A stretch of DNA of 64,000 nt, taken from assembly GCF_032397745.1 (NCBI RefSeq), contig NZ_CP135921.1, forward strand, positions 7,490,501 to 7,554,500. Reading direction: 5' to 3'. Positions 1 to 22,500 of the stretch are shown one piece after another. The notes under the pieces are model-generated. The model was not told where the DNA came from. It saw only the letters and a program-made list of their open reading frames with translations, and searched no databases. The position numbers and the translations under genes are program-made. The first letter of the stretch is position 1. Each line of letters opens with the position of its first letter. Source of the DNA: Bradyrhizobium prioriisuperbiae. GTDB taxonomy: Bacteria; Pseudomonadota; Alphaproteobacteria; Rhizobiales; Xanthobacteraceae.

Positions 1-8686
<8,686 letters not shown>

Positions 8687-8694
<8 letters not shown>

Positions 8695-11600
8695 CGGAAA
8701 ACTCGACTTCCTTGAGCATGTCGAACATCGCGGCGATATCGCCCGCGCGCTGCTCGATCAGGCTGTCCGGCTGCAGCACAATGAGCTCAGCCGCCATGGT
8801 TTCAACAGATGTCATCTCGAACAGGCGGCGCAGCGGCAGTTCGCAGCCGAACTCCCGCTTGATGCGGTCGACCACCTGGACGGCGACCAGCGAGTCGCCG
8901 CCGAGTTCGAAGAAATTGTCGGTGACGCCGACGTCGGGCTGCTTGAGCAGATCGGCCCAGATCGCAGCAAGCTTCACCTCAGTGGGGTTACGCGGCGCCA
9001 CGCGCTCAGTTGCGGCCGACAGCGCGTCGGGCGCCGGCAGCGCCTTGCGGTCGACCTTGCCATTCGGCGTCAGCGGCAAGCGATCCAGTATCACCGTCCG
9101 TGATGGCACCATGTAGTCGGGAAGCTGGGCTGCCAGAGCGGCGCGAAGACTCGTTGGGTCGAGATCGTCCTCGCCCACCACGTAGCCCACGAGCTGCCGC
9201 CCCGCACCTGCCTCGCGTGCGATCACCACCGCGTCACGCACACCGGGCTGGGCACGCAGCCGGGTCTCGATTTCGCCAAGCTCGATGCGGAAGCCGCGGA
9301 TCTTCACCTGGTGATCGGCGCGGCCGACATATTCCATGACGCCATCGGCGCACCAGCGTGCCAGGTCTCCCGTACGATACAGCCGCTCGCCGGGTTTGGT
9401 TGCGAACGGATCCGGGATGAACCGCTCCGCCGTCAGCGCCCCGCGCCGCCAGTAGCCACGCGCCAACCCCTCGCCGCCGATATAGAGTTCGCCGGCCACA
9501 CCGACCGGCGCTGCATTAAGATCACCGTCAAGGATGTGCAGTGTGGTGTTGCCAATCGGGCCACCCAGCCGTGGACGGTCGTCGCGTGGATCGAGCAGGT
9601 GGCGCGCCGACCACACCGTGGTCTCGGTCGGGCCGTACACGTTCCAGACCTCACCGGCCTGCGCCACCAGCCGCCGCGCCAGATCCGGGGCCAGTGCCTC
9701 GCCGCCACACAGCACCCGGCAGGTGGAAGGCAGCGACGTTCCCTCATGGTCGGTCAGCATGCGCCAGGTCGATGGTGTCGCCTGGATCACGGTGACGGCT
9801 TCGTCGGCCGCGATGGCCTTCAGCCTGGCGGGATCATGGGCGGTGGCGCGGTCGACCAGCACGATGCGCGCGCCGACGGCCAGCGGCAGCCACAGTTCCA
9901 GTACCGCGATGTCGAAGGACAGCGAGGTCAGGCCGAGCACACCATCCCGTGCATCGATCCCCGGCTGCCCCGCCATGGTGGCCACGAAATTGGTCACCGC
10001 GTCGTGGCGCACCATCACGCCCTTGGGCAATCCCGTCGAGCCCGAGGTGTAGATCACATAAGCCAGGCTCTCGGGATGGATCGGGAGGCTCAGGTTGCCG
10101 CTATCGATCTCACTGCTTTGCTGTTCGTCGAGCATCCATGCCTCGACCTCGGCTCCAGCCAGCACTGGGGCCATCAGGTCCGCGAGGCTGCGCTGGGTCA
10201 GCACCAGCGTCGCACCGCTGTCACGCAGCATGTGGGCGAGACGTTCCGCCGGATAGTCCGGATCGAGCGGCAGATAGGCGCCGCCCGCCTTCAGCACCGC
10301 AAGCAGCGCCACCATCATCGAGGGATTGCGCCCCAGCGCCAAGCCCACCAGCCGGTCCGGCCCGATGCCATGCGCCTGCAGCCGCCGCGCCAGCCGGTTG
10401 GCCCGGGCGTTCAGCTCGCCATAGCTGATACGATCGTCGCCGAACACCAGCGCCACCGCATCCAGATGCAACGCTGCCTGTGCTTCGATCTGCGCGACGA
10501 GGCTTGCATGTGGTCGGAATTCCGTCGTCGCGTTGGCCGCCGACAGCAGCGTCCGATCCGAGGAATCCTGCGCGGCGATCACACCCAGCGGCTGCTCCGC
10601 ATCGCGGCTCAGCTGATCCAGCAGCCGTATCAGCGCACTCTGCAGACGCTCGATCTGTGTCTTGTCGAAATGCTGGAGCTGATAGTTGAACACCAGCCGC
10701 AAGCGGTCACCCAGCGCCACCATCACGAACAGCGGATAGTTGCTGGTCTCGACGATCTTGCTGTCGCCGACCGAGACACGCTGACTCTTGTCCCGCAACG
10801 CCTGGTCGACGGGATAATTCTCGAACACCAGGATGCTGTCGAACAGCGGCCGTCCCGGCCGCCCGGCCAGCCGCTGGATTTCGTAAAGCGGCGTCCAGCC
10901 GTGCTCGCGCAAAGCGAGATTCTGCTCCTGCAGGCCACGCAGCCAGTCCCCAACCCGGGTCTGCGGGTTTGCGTCATCGACCACCGGCAGGGTGTTGATG
11001 AACAGCCCGATCATTTCCTCGGAGCCTGCCAGATCCGCCGGCCGGCCCGACACCGTAGCGCCGAAGCTGATGGTGTTCTGCCCGGTGTAGCGCCGCAGCA
11101 GTTGTGCCCATGCGCCCTGCACCAGCGTATTCAGAGTCACCCGCTCGCGTCTGGCAAAGCTCTGCAGCCGATCCGTCAGCTCCGCATCGAGTGACAGGGG
11201 CAGTGATCCATGGCCTGTATTCTGGTCGCCGGCCGGCGCACCCAGCGCATCGGCCAGAAAGCTCGGTTCGTCCAGTCTGGCCAATGAGTGGCGCCAGAAC
11301 GTCGCCGACGCGTCGGGATCGCGCTGACGCAGCCAGCCGATGTAATCGCGATAATGCCCCTGCACTGCCGGCAGCGCACCACCGCCCTCGTGCTGCAACA
11401 CTTCGGCGATCAGCCGTGCCGAGCTCCAGCCGTCGAGGAGAATGTGATGGTGGGTCCAGATCAGCCAGTGGCTATCATCCGTCAGGCGGATCATCCGCAC
11501 CCGCTGCATCGGCGGGTGCGACAGGTCAAAACCCAACGCCCGCTCCGCCTGCGAGGCGTTCGCCAGCGTTGCGTCCAGTGCGGCACGATCGAGACCTACG

Positions 11601-14600
11601 GCCCGCTCTCGCCAGTCCTCTTCAGCGAATGGCACCTCGACCTGGCGATACACCACCTGCTGCGCGGCACCCGACAGTCCCTGCCAGACAAAGCCGGTTC
11701 GCAGCACCGCATGGCGCGCACTGACGGCCTGCCAGGCTACGCGCAGCCGCGCCGGATCGAGCCCGCGCACCTCGACGGCCACCTGGTTGACATAGACGCC
11801 GCTCTCGGCGTCGCGCAAGGCGTGGAACAACAGGCCCTGCTGCATCGGTGACAACGGATAGATGTCCTCGACATTGCGCCAGTCGAGCTGCAGCGCATCG
11901 AGTTCGCTCTGGGTCAATTCCGACAGCGCCACATCGGAGGGCGTCACGCCAGCGACGCCACCGGTGCAGTGATCGACCAGCTGCCGCAGCGCCGTCGCAT
12001 AGGCCTCCGCCAGACGCTCGATGGTCGCGCGCCGATAACGCTTGCGGCCATAGCCGAACGACAGCCGCAGCTGGCCGTCCCGCACCTGGCCGTTGATGCT
12101 CAGCCAGCGGCCAAGGGGCGCGCTGGCACTGCGCATCGGCCCCGCACTCTCGCGTGCCATGGCAAACGGCGAGCCCTCGCCGACGCCGGCGTCGAGCTGG
12201 CCCAGATAATTGAAGACGATCCGGGGATCATCGATCGCAGCAAGCGCCGCGCGCTGTTCGTCACTGCCGAGATAGCGCAGCACACCATAGCCAAGGCCGC
12301 GGCCGGGAATGCTCCGCAGCTCTTCCTTGACCGTCTTGATCAATTCGGCATCGTCCAGGGCGCCGCCCGAAAGCTTCACCGGGAATGCAGTGGTGAACCA
12401 GCCGACCGTGCGTGCGATCTCCGCACCCGCGAACACATCCTCGCGGCCATGGCCTTCCAACTCGATGGGCAGCTCATCGAGACCGGCCCACTGCCGCAGG
12501 GATCGCGCCAGCGCCGCGAGCAAGAGGTCATTGACCTGGGTCCGATACGCCGACGGCGTGTCCTTCAGCAGCCGGGACGTCAACGCGGCATCGATGACCA
12601 GCGACACCTCGTCGGCATCAGCCACGCGATCGACACCATCGTGGTCGCCGTCACAAGACAGCTGAATGTTACTGCGCCGCTCCTGCCAGTATGGCAGCTC
12701 CGCGGCCAGCTCCTCCGTTGTGGCAAAAGTCTGCAGCCGTGCGCCCCACGAGGCGAACGACTGGCTCTTTGGCGGAAGCGCGACGGCCGTCGCACCGGAT
12801 GCCAATTGGCCGTACGCCGCCGCCACGTCCTCCAGCAACACCCGCCACGACACGCCATCGATGACAAGATGATGGATCACCACCAGCAGCCGCTGGCTGC
12901 CGTCGACCAGATCCATCCCGACCGCCCGCAGCAGCGGGCCTGACAACGACAGGCTTGCCTGGGCCAATGAGGCGACCGCAGTCACCTCGGTCGCGTCCGT
13001 GATCCTCTCGCGCAGCCACAGCAGTTCGGACACCGCCGGCGCGGCCCGGTATTCGGCGCTCCAAGCTCCGTTCGTCTCGGTGAACCGCAGCCGCAGTGCA
13101 TCGTGATGATCGACCACCGCTTCAAGTGCCCGGCCCAGCATAGCCCAGTCCAGCCGCGTTCGCGGCTCCAGCAGCACGGCCTGATTCCAGTGATGCCGCT
13201 CTCCGGCGTCCTCGCCAAAGAACCGCAACTGGATCGGCAACAGCGGATGCGAGCCTTCGACAGGGCCCTGCTCCGCGACCGGCCCTTCGTGCACGCTCTC
13301 GTCGGTTCGCGCAATCAGTGCCAGGGCTTCCAGCGTCTGATGCCGGAACACATCCCGCGGCTCGATGATGAGGCCGACCTGCCGCGCCCGGCTGACCATC
13401 TGCAGCGAGACAATGGAGTCGCCGCCGAGTTCGAAGAAATTGTCGGTGACGCTGACGGCCTGCTGGCCCAAAAGCTCCGCCCAGATCGCCGCAAGTTTGG
13501 CTTCGACGGGGTTGCGCGGCGCGACGTGATCGGTTGCGGCTGCAATCGCCTCCGGCTCCGGCAAAGCTTTGCGGTCCACCTTGCCATTCGGGGTCAGAGG
13601 CAACTGGTCCAGCACCATGATCCGCGCCGGCACCATGTAGTCCGGCAGCAGGGCCGACAGCGTCGCGCGCAGCTGCGCACCATCGAGCCCCGCATCGCCG
13701 CTGACATAGCCGACCAATTGTCGACCGGTACCGGTGTCACGCGCCACCACCACAGCGGCGCGCACACCGGCCTGCAACAACAGCCGTGCCTCGATCTCGC
13801 CGAGCTCGATGCGGAAGCCGCGGATCTTCACCTGGTGGTCGCTGCGCCCGACATACTCGACCAGGCCATCGGCACGCCATCGCGCCAGATCGCCGGTGCG
13901 ATAGAGTCGTTCGCCGGGATTGCCGAATGGATCAGGAATGAATCGTTCGGCCGTCAGCCCGGCACGACCCCAGTAGCCCCGAGCGAGACCTTCACCGCCG
14001 ATGTAGAGCTCGCCGGTCACACCCGCGGGCACGAGATTCAAATCGTTGTCCAAAATGTAGGCGGAGCGCGCCCCGACGGGGCGACCGATCGGTGCATAGG
14101 CTCCGGGGGTCAACATTGCATCGTCGACCGGCCAGGCCATCGGCGCAATCACCGTCTCCGTCGGTCCGTAGGCATTGACCAGCAGATCGATGTCGGTGAC
14201 GGCGCGCAGCGCCGCGATCCCGCTGTCCGACCAGGCCTCGCCACCGACGATACAGGCGCGCAGCTTGAGCTGATGACCGCGCCGCTGCAGCGTGCCGCTC
14301 AGCTGGTTGGCATAGGCCGGCGGCAGGAACAGCACCGAGACGGCGCGCGCCTCGACTTCCGCGATCAGGTCATCGATCGGCAGGTCCCGCCCGCGCGTCA
14401 ATACCAGCGCGCCGCCGGTGGTCAACGGCACCAGCCAGCGCTCGTGCGCAATGTCGAAATTGATCGATGCGAATTGCAGCTCGCGATCGCTCGCGGTCAT
14501 GCCGTAGAGACGAGCGATGGCCGCGCAGTGCATCGCCAGTGGCCCGTGCGCCACCGCCACGCCTTTGGGCAGGCCGGTCGAGCCGGAGGTGTAGATCACA

Positions 14601-16573
14601 TAGGCCAGACTTTCGCTGATAATCGGCAGATCGAGATTGCGGTTGTCGATCCCTTCGCTCGATGGCTCGTCATCGATGGACCACGCCGTGACGCCGGCTT
14701 CCGCCAGAACAGGCGCAAGACGGTCCGCCAGCGCGCCGTGCATCAGCACCAGCGTGGCGCCGCTGTCGCGCAACATATGGCCGAGACGGTCCACCGGATA
14801 ATCCGGATCGAGCGGCAGATAGGCTCCGCCGGCTTTCAGCACGGCCAGCAACGCCACGATCATCTCGGCGCCGCGCTCCAGCGCCAGACCGACCAGACGA
14901 TCCGGGCCGATGCCGTGGGCGCGCAGCCGCCGCGCCAATCGGTTGGCGCGTGCGTTCAACTCGCCGTAGCTGACGACATCATCGCCAAGGATCACCGCAG
15001 CCGCCGACGGCGCCTGCTTCGCCCGCGCCTCGATCTGCGCGAGCACCGTTTCCGAAAAACCCCGGGCATCCGGATTGGTCGCGAGGCCCAGCAGTCGGGA
15101 GCGCTCGCTCGTGCTCAGGAGATCGATCGTGCCGACCGAGCGGTCTGGCGCATCGGCCACCAGCGTCAGCAGGTCGCGGAATGCTTCGCTCCACGCTTCA
15201 ATCGTCGAGGCATCGAACAGATCGATGGCGTAGCGCAGGCTGCCGTGCAGCGCGCCATCGACCCCCTCCGTCGTGGTGAGCTCCAAGTCGAACCGGCAGG
15301 CGCGGCTGTCCGGCTCGACGAACTGCCAGTCGAGCGCGCCCGTGCTCCTGCGGCCGCTGAGCGCCGGCTCGTGGCTGTAGCTGACCTGGAACAGCGGGTT
15401 GTGGGTGACGGTCCGCTCGGCACGCAGGGCCCGCACCAGCCAGTCGAACGGCAGATCCTGGTGCGCCTGCGCACCCATCACCGTCTCGTGCATTTCGGCC
15501 ACACAGCGACGGAAACTGAAATCCGGCATCAGCGGCGTGCGCAGCACCTGCATGTTGACGAACAAGCCAATCACGCGCTGCAGTTCGGAACGGCCACGGC
15601 CGGCCGCGGGCATGCCGATGTGCGGATCCGGCCGTCCTGTCAGCCGATAGAGAAACAGCGCAAACGCCGCGGCCACCACCGTGTAAATCGTGGTGCGGCT
15701 GGCAACGCCCAAGGCCTTCAGGCGCGCCGTCGTGGCCGCATCGAGTGAAAACGCGATCGCCGCGCCGCGGTGGCTTGGCTGATCCGGCGGCGGCCGGTCG
15801 GCGGGGAGCGCAAGCTCCTGCTCGCTCCCACCCAGTTTGTCCGACCAGTAGGCAAGCTGACGCTCGCCCTCGCCAGCCTCGAGCCAGGCATTCTGCCAGG
15901 CGGCATAGTCGGCGTAACGAACACCGCTGTCCTTTGGCTGAGGTGCGCGTCCGAGGCTCAGCGCGTCGTAAAGCCCGATCAGCTCATCGAGCAGCAGCGG
16001 CATCGACCAGCCGTCGAACACGATGTGATGGATGGTCAGCCGCAACAGGTGGTCGTCCGGGGCAAGCCGGATCAGATGAACCCGCAGCAGCGGACCGTGC
16101 TCCAGGTCGAACGGCGCGGAGGCCTCCGCGATCGACAACGGCTCGATCGCGGCTTCGCGCGCCTGCGCATCGAGATCACCGAGGTCGCTCTCGGCGATCG
16201 ACAGCGAAGCAACCGCTGCCACCTGCTGCAACACACGGTCATCGTCCTGAACGAAAGTGGTCCGCAGCCCCTCGTGGCGGGCAAGCAGCCGGTCGAACGC
16301 CTGCGCAAGTGCCGTCACGTCCAGTTGGCCGCGCAGGCGCGCGGCCCCGGAGATATGATAGGCGGCGCTGTCCGGCTCCAGCTTCCAGAGAAACCACATC
16401 CGACGCTGCGCATGGGACGCGGCGCTGCGGCCAGCCGGCGCGATGTCAGGCGGGATCGGCAGCAGCGAGAGATCAAGGCCCGACGCGCGCGCCTGCTCCA
16501 GGAAGCTGCGCCGCTTGTCGGCGGGCAGCTCGATGAAGCGTCGCGACAGCCGCGATGTCTGCTCGGGTGTCAT
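8687..16573 (-). CDS. Non-ribosomal peptide synthetase 2 (C-A-T-E-C-A-T)
   Basis: This 2628-residue synthetase has, by approximate residue, C (HHIVFDGWS near 184, LCL type), A1 (YTSGSTGLPKG near 661), T (GGDSIV near 1051), E (HHLVIDGVSW near 1236, NYLGQ near 1457), C (HHHILLDGWS near 1711, DCL type), A2 (near 2174) and T (GGDSLV near 2555). A1 code reads D-I-E-F-I-G-A-I-A; Glu at 239 suggests a basic side chain (Orn/Lys or derivative). A2 code reads D-I-L-Q-L-G-V-V-W, close to the known glycine code DILQLGLIWK. It is therefore predicted to add a D-basic residue and then Gly. Its ATG overlaps the stop of NRPS1 by ATGA, and its stop overlaps the start of NRPS3. There is no thioesterase domain, as expected for an internal synthetase. 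Confidence 0.96.
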
Positions 16574-19500
16574 TCCGCAGCCGCCTCCAGCGAGGACAGC
16601 AGCGCATCGATCTTGTCGACATCGGCGGCCTCGGATGCGCCGCCATTGTCGCCTTCGATCCGGCGGGCCAGCCGTTCGATCGACCCGCTCTCGAACACCT
16701 CGCGCAGCGAAATCGTCGACTTGAGCTGTTCACGCACATGCGCCACCAAGCGGATGGCCGTGATGGAGTCGCCGCCGAGCTCGAAGAAGTTGTCGGTGAC
16801 GCTGACAGCCTCCTGTCCCAGCAGTTGCGCCCAGATCGCCGCAAGACTGCTCTCGACCGGCGTGCGCGGTGCGACGTGTTCGCTACCTGCGGCAACGGCC
16901 TCCGGCTCCGGCAACGCGCGACGATCCACCTTGCCGTTCGGCATCAGCGGCAACCGCTCAAGCACCACGATCCGTGCCGGCACCATGTAGTCCGGCAAGA
17001 CAGGGGAAAGCGCCGTGCGCAGTTGCGCGCCGTCAAGCCCATCCTCGCCGCTGACATAACCGACCAGTTGCCGGTTCGCGCCGGTTTCGCGCGCAACCAC
17101 CACAGCGGTCCGCACGCCGGCCTGCTGCAACAGCCGCGCCTCGATCTCGCCGAGCTCGATGCGGAAGCCGCGGATCTTGACCTGATGGTCTGACCGACCG
17201 ACATATTCGATCGCCCCGTCCGCGCGCCAGCGTGCCAGATCGCCGGTGCGATAGAGCCGGTCTCCCGACCCGCCGAACGGATCAGGAATGAAACGCTCCG
17301 CCGTCAGTCCGGCCCGGCCCTGGTAGCCGCGCGCAAGCCCGACGCCACCGAGATACAACTCGCCGGCGACACCGGCCGGCAGCGGGTTCAGATCGGCGTC
17401 GAGGATTCGTGTCACCGTGCCCGGGATCGGCGGGCCGATCGGCACGCGACGGCCATCGTCGCGGCAAGTCCAATAAGTCGCGTTGATAGTCGCTTCGGTC
17501 GGACCGTAGCGATTGTCGAACCGCACTTTCGGGAACGCCGCCAGCACCCGCGCCTGCAACGCCGTGGACAGCGCCTCGCCGCCCGAGAACAAACGCGACA
17601 GGCTAACGCAATCACGCGCTTCTGGCTCGGCAACAAACTGCTCCAGCATCTGCGGCACGAAGTGCAGCGTGCTCACACTGTGCTTGCGGATCGCCTCGAC
17701 CAGTTGCCGGGGTTCACGATGCGCGCCGGGCGCGGCGATCGCCAGCCGTGCGCCGGCCGCAAGCGGCCAGAACAGCTCCCACACCGAGACGTCGAATGAA
17801 ACCGGTGTCTTCTGCAGCAGTGTCTCGCTGGCTTTGAGGCCATATTCGGCCTGCATCCAGCCGAGCCGTCCCGCCAGCGCGCCGTGGCTGCAGCCGACCC
17901 CCTTGGGGATACCGGTGGAGCCGGAGGTATAGATCACGTAGGCCAGACTGTCGGGATGGATCGACAGATCGAGATTGCTGCCGTCGGTGCCTTCGTCTTG
18001 TTGCCGATCATCGAGCATCCAGGCTTCGACACTCGTCTCCGCCAGCACCTGGGTCAGCCGATCTTCCACATGGCCGTGCGTGAGAACGAGCGAAGTACCG
18101 CTGTCGCGCAGCATGTGTGCGAGACGCTCCGCCGGATAGTCCGGGTCGAGCGGCAGATAGGCGCCGCCGGCTTTCAGCACCGCCACCACGGCCACGATCA
18201 ACTCGAAACTGCGCTCCAGCGCCAGGCCGACCAGACGATCCGGCCCGATGCCATGGGCACGCAGCCGCCGCGCCAGCCGGTTGGCCCGTGCATTCAGTTC
18301 TCCGTAGCTGAGGCTCCGGTCGCCAAACACCAGCGCAGTCACCGATGGCGCCTGCACCGCCCGGACCTCGATCTGTGCCACGATCCCGTCGCGGAACACG
18401 AACGCCGACGATGGCAGCCGGTCCACAGCGCCGCTCCACGCCAGCACCTGGCTCGCATCCTCCAGAGCACCGAGATCGCCGAGCGCCTGCTCGGCGTTGT
18501 CGATCATGCGCTCCAAGAAATGTTGGAAGCTGCGTCGCAGATCCTCCACCTGGCCATCATCGAATCGGCTGCGATCGAAGCGGAAGCCGAGATTGATCGT
18601 ATCGGCTGCGGCAAACACCGCCACCGTCATGGGATAGTTGGTGGTGGAGATATGCTCCACCCGGCCAAAGCGCGGCGTCTCGCCGTCCTTGCCGCGCAGG
18701 GCCTGGTCGATGGGATAGTTCTCGAACACCAGGATGCTGTCGAACAGCGCGCGTCCGGACCGGCCGGCGAGACGCTGGATTTCATAAAGCGGAGTCCAGC
18801 CAAACTCACGCAGTGCCAGGTTCTGCTCCTGCAGCGTCCGCAGCCAGGCGCCGACTTTGGTCTGCGAGCTGGCGGAGTCCACCACCGGCAAGGTGTTGAT
18901 AAACAGCCCCACCATTTCCTCGGAACCGGTCAACTCCTCCGGACGACCGGACACCGTGGCGCCGAAACTCACGGCATGCTGCCCGGTGTAACGCCGCAAC
19001 AACTGGGCCCAAGCGCCCTGCACCAGCGTGTTCAGCGTCACTCGCTCGCGCTTGGCGAACGCCTGCAGCCGTCCAGTCAGGTCGGTATCCAGCAAAAGTG
19101 GGAGTGATCCATGACCGCTACGTTGGCCATCAGCCGGTCTCTCCAGCGCATCGGCCAACAAGCTCGGCTGCTCGAGTGCGGCCAATGCGTCGCGCCAGAA
19201 CTTCGCTGACGCATCACGGTCGCGCGCCTCGAGCCAGCCGATGTAATCGCGATAACGTCCCTGCACCGCCGGCAGCGTTTCGCCGCCCTCATGCTGCAGC
19301 ACCTCCGCGACCAATCGCGCCGAGCTCCAGCCGTCCAGCAGAACGTGATGATAGGTCCAGATCAGCCAGTGGTTGTTATCGCCCAAGTGGATCAATCGCA
19401 CACGCTGCAGCGGTGGTTGCGACAGGTCGAAGCCTTGTGCCCGTTCCGCACGCGAGGCCTCCGCAAGTGCCGCATCCAGCTCAGGGCGATCAAGCGTCGC

Positions 19501-22500
19501 CGCCCGCTCGCGCCAATCCTCCTCGGTGAACGGCACTTCGACCTGGCGATGGACCACCTGCTGCGCCGTGCCCGACAGTCCTTGCCAGACAAAGCCGGTT
19601 CGCAACACCGCATGGCGGCTGCTCACCGCCTGCCAGGCGATCCGCAGCTTCGACGCATCGAGCCCACGGATCTCCAGCGCGACCTGATTGACATAAACGC
19701 CGCTCTCGGCGTCACGCAGGGCGTGGAACAACATGCCCTGCTGCATCGGCGACAGCGGGTACACGTCCTCGATAGTGCGCCAGTCCAGTTGGAGCGAATC
19801 GAGCTCGCTCTGGTTCAGGCCCGACAGCGCCACGTCCGAAGGCGTCACGCCGGACGCGCCGCCGGTGCAGTGCGCCACCAGTTGGCGCAGCGCCGAACCA
19901 TAAGCCTCCGCCAACCGTTCGATGGTCGCGCGCTGGTAGCGCTTGCGGCCATAACCGAACGACAGCTGCAGCCGCCCGTCCCGCACCTGGCCGTTGATGC
20001 TGAGCCAGCGTCCGAGCGGCGCAGCTGCGCTGCGCATCGGACCTGCGCTCTCGCGCGCCACGGCAAACGCCGCCCCCTCACCGAGGCTGCTGTCGAACTG
20101 GCCCAGATAATTGAACACGATGCGGGGATCGTCGATCGCCGACAGCGCCTGACGCTGCGTGTCGCTGCCAAGATACCGCAGCACACCGTAACCGAGCCCA
20201 CGGCCGGGAACGCCGCGCAACTCTTCCTTCACCGTCTTGATCAGCGCCGCGTCGTCCAGCGCGCCGCCCTTGAGCCGCACCGGGAACAGCGTGGTGAACC
20301 AGCCGACCGTGCGGGAAACCTCCGCGCCCGCGAACACATCCTCGCGGCCATGGCCCTCGAGCTCGACCAGCACCTCGTCGAGTCCGGACCACTGCCGCAG
20401 CGATCGCGCCAACGCCGCCAGCAGCAGATCGTTGACCTGGGTTCGATAGGCCGACGGCGCGTCCTTCAGCAGCCGCGATGTCAGCGCGGCGTCGACGACC
20501 AGCGACACCTCTTCGGTATCAGCAACACGATCGATGCCACCGTGGTCATCGTCGCAGGGCAACCTCGTTTCGCTGCGTCGCGCCTGCCAATACGGCAGCT
20601 GCGCGGCCAGCTCATCCGTCCCGGCATAGACCTGAAGCCGTGCCCCCCATGAGGCATACGGCTGGCTCTTGGGCGGAAGCGTGACCGTCGCGCCGGAAAC
20701 CAACTGGCCATAGGCCGCTGCGACATCCTCCAGCAGCACACGCCACGACACGCCGTCCACCACCAGATGGTGGATCGCGACCAAGAGCCGCTGGCTCCCG
20801 TCAATGAGATCCATCCCCACGGCCCGCAGCAGCGGGCCCAACGACAGCGACAGGCTGGCCTGCGCTGATGAGGCGACCGCAGTGACCTCGGTGGCGGCCT
20901 TGATTCTGTCGCGGACCCACAGTAGCTCCGAGGCCACTGGCGCAGCGCCGTGCTCGGCACTCCACACGCCATTGGTTTCGGCAAAGCGCAGCCGCAGCGC
21001 ATCGTGATGGGCGACCACCGCTTCGAGGGCCCGACCGAGGACGTTCCAGTCCAGCCGATCCTTCGGCTGCAACAGCACGGCCTGATTCCAGTGATGCCGT
21101 TCGCCTGCATCCTCGCCAAAGAATTTGAGTTGAATCGGCAACAGCGTGTGCGGGCCTGCCACCTTGGCTTCATCGGAAGGCGCCTTGCCCGTCTTCCTTG
21201 CGGCTGGCGGCGCGACCTTGGCCGCGATCTCCGCCAAACCCGCGATGGTCTGTCGCTCGAATACCTGCTTCGGCGTCAGCTTGAGGCCGCGCTTGCGCAA
21301 CCGCGCGATGATCTGCAGGCTGAGAATGGAATCGCCGCCGAGCTCGAAGAAATTGTCGTCGCGGCCGATCTGGTCGCGTCCCAGCACCTCGCCCCACACC
21401 GCTGATATCGCCTGCTCGACCTCGCCCTGTGGCGCCGCATAAGCCTTGGCGGCAACGTCCAGGTCCGGCACCGGCAGCGCCTTGCGGTCGACCTTGCCGT
21501 TTGCGGTCAGCGGCAACCGCTCCAGCAGCATGATCCGCGCCGGCACCATGTAGTCCGGCAACACCATCGCGAGCTGCTGCTTGATTGCCTCGGCATCCAG
21601 CGCTGCGCCGGCGCCAGGCACGCAATAGGCAACGAGGTGCTGGCGGTCTTCCCCGTCAGCAACATTGCGCACAAGAGCAATCGCATCCGCCACGCCGTCG
21701 AGCGCCTTGAGCACACGCCCCACTTCGCCAAGCTCGATACGATAGCCGCGCAGCTTGACCTGATCGTCGCCCCGGCCGAGGAATATCAGGCGACCGTCCT
21801 GGTCGCAGCGGACGAGATCGCCGGTGCGATAGAGACGCTCACCCGGCGCTCCGAACGGGTCCGGCACAAAACGTTCGGCCGTGAGATGCGGCGCACGGCG
21901 ATATCCCCGGGCGAGGCCAGCCCCGCCGATGAACAGCTCGCCGGTGACACCGATCGGGACTTCGTTCAGCGCGTCGTCAAGCACGTAAGCGCTGAGATTG
22001 GCGAGCGGCAGGCCGACCGGAATCTGCAGGGACGCATCCACCACATCGCATTCGTGGGTCAGCACACCGACCGTGGTCTCGGTCGGACCATAGTGGTTGA
22101 TGATGCGGCAGTGCGGACGCAGCCGCCGCACCTCCTCCACCAGCGCTGGATCGCAGGCTTCACCGCCCAGCACCAGGACATCGCGCGGCAGCAGATCGAC
22201 TGAGCGCGAGGCCTGCAGCAAGCCGCGCAGATGGCTCGGCACAATCTTGAGGATGCCGACCTCGCCGTCCCGCATCGCCTGGGCAAAGGCATCGGCATCG
22301 AACACCTTGTCCGGCGGCAGCAGATGCAGTGTTGCACCCGAAGCGAGCGCGCCGAACAGCACGGTGTGACCGAGATCAGCCGCCACCGTGGACACCATGG
22401 CCATGCTGGCCCCCGGCGCCGGCTGCAACCGCCGCAGCAGCGCCTGCACATAATTGGCCAGGGCGCCGTGCGACACCGCCACGCCCTTGGGCTTGCCGGT

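Noticed and set aside
13103..15748. Long plus-strand open frame opposite NRPS2.
   Set aside because: Same GC-rich antisense effect; the minus strand carries uninterrupted C-A-T-E domains here.
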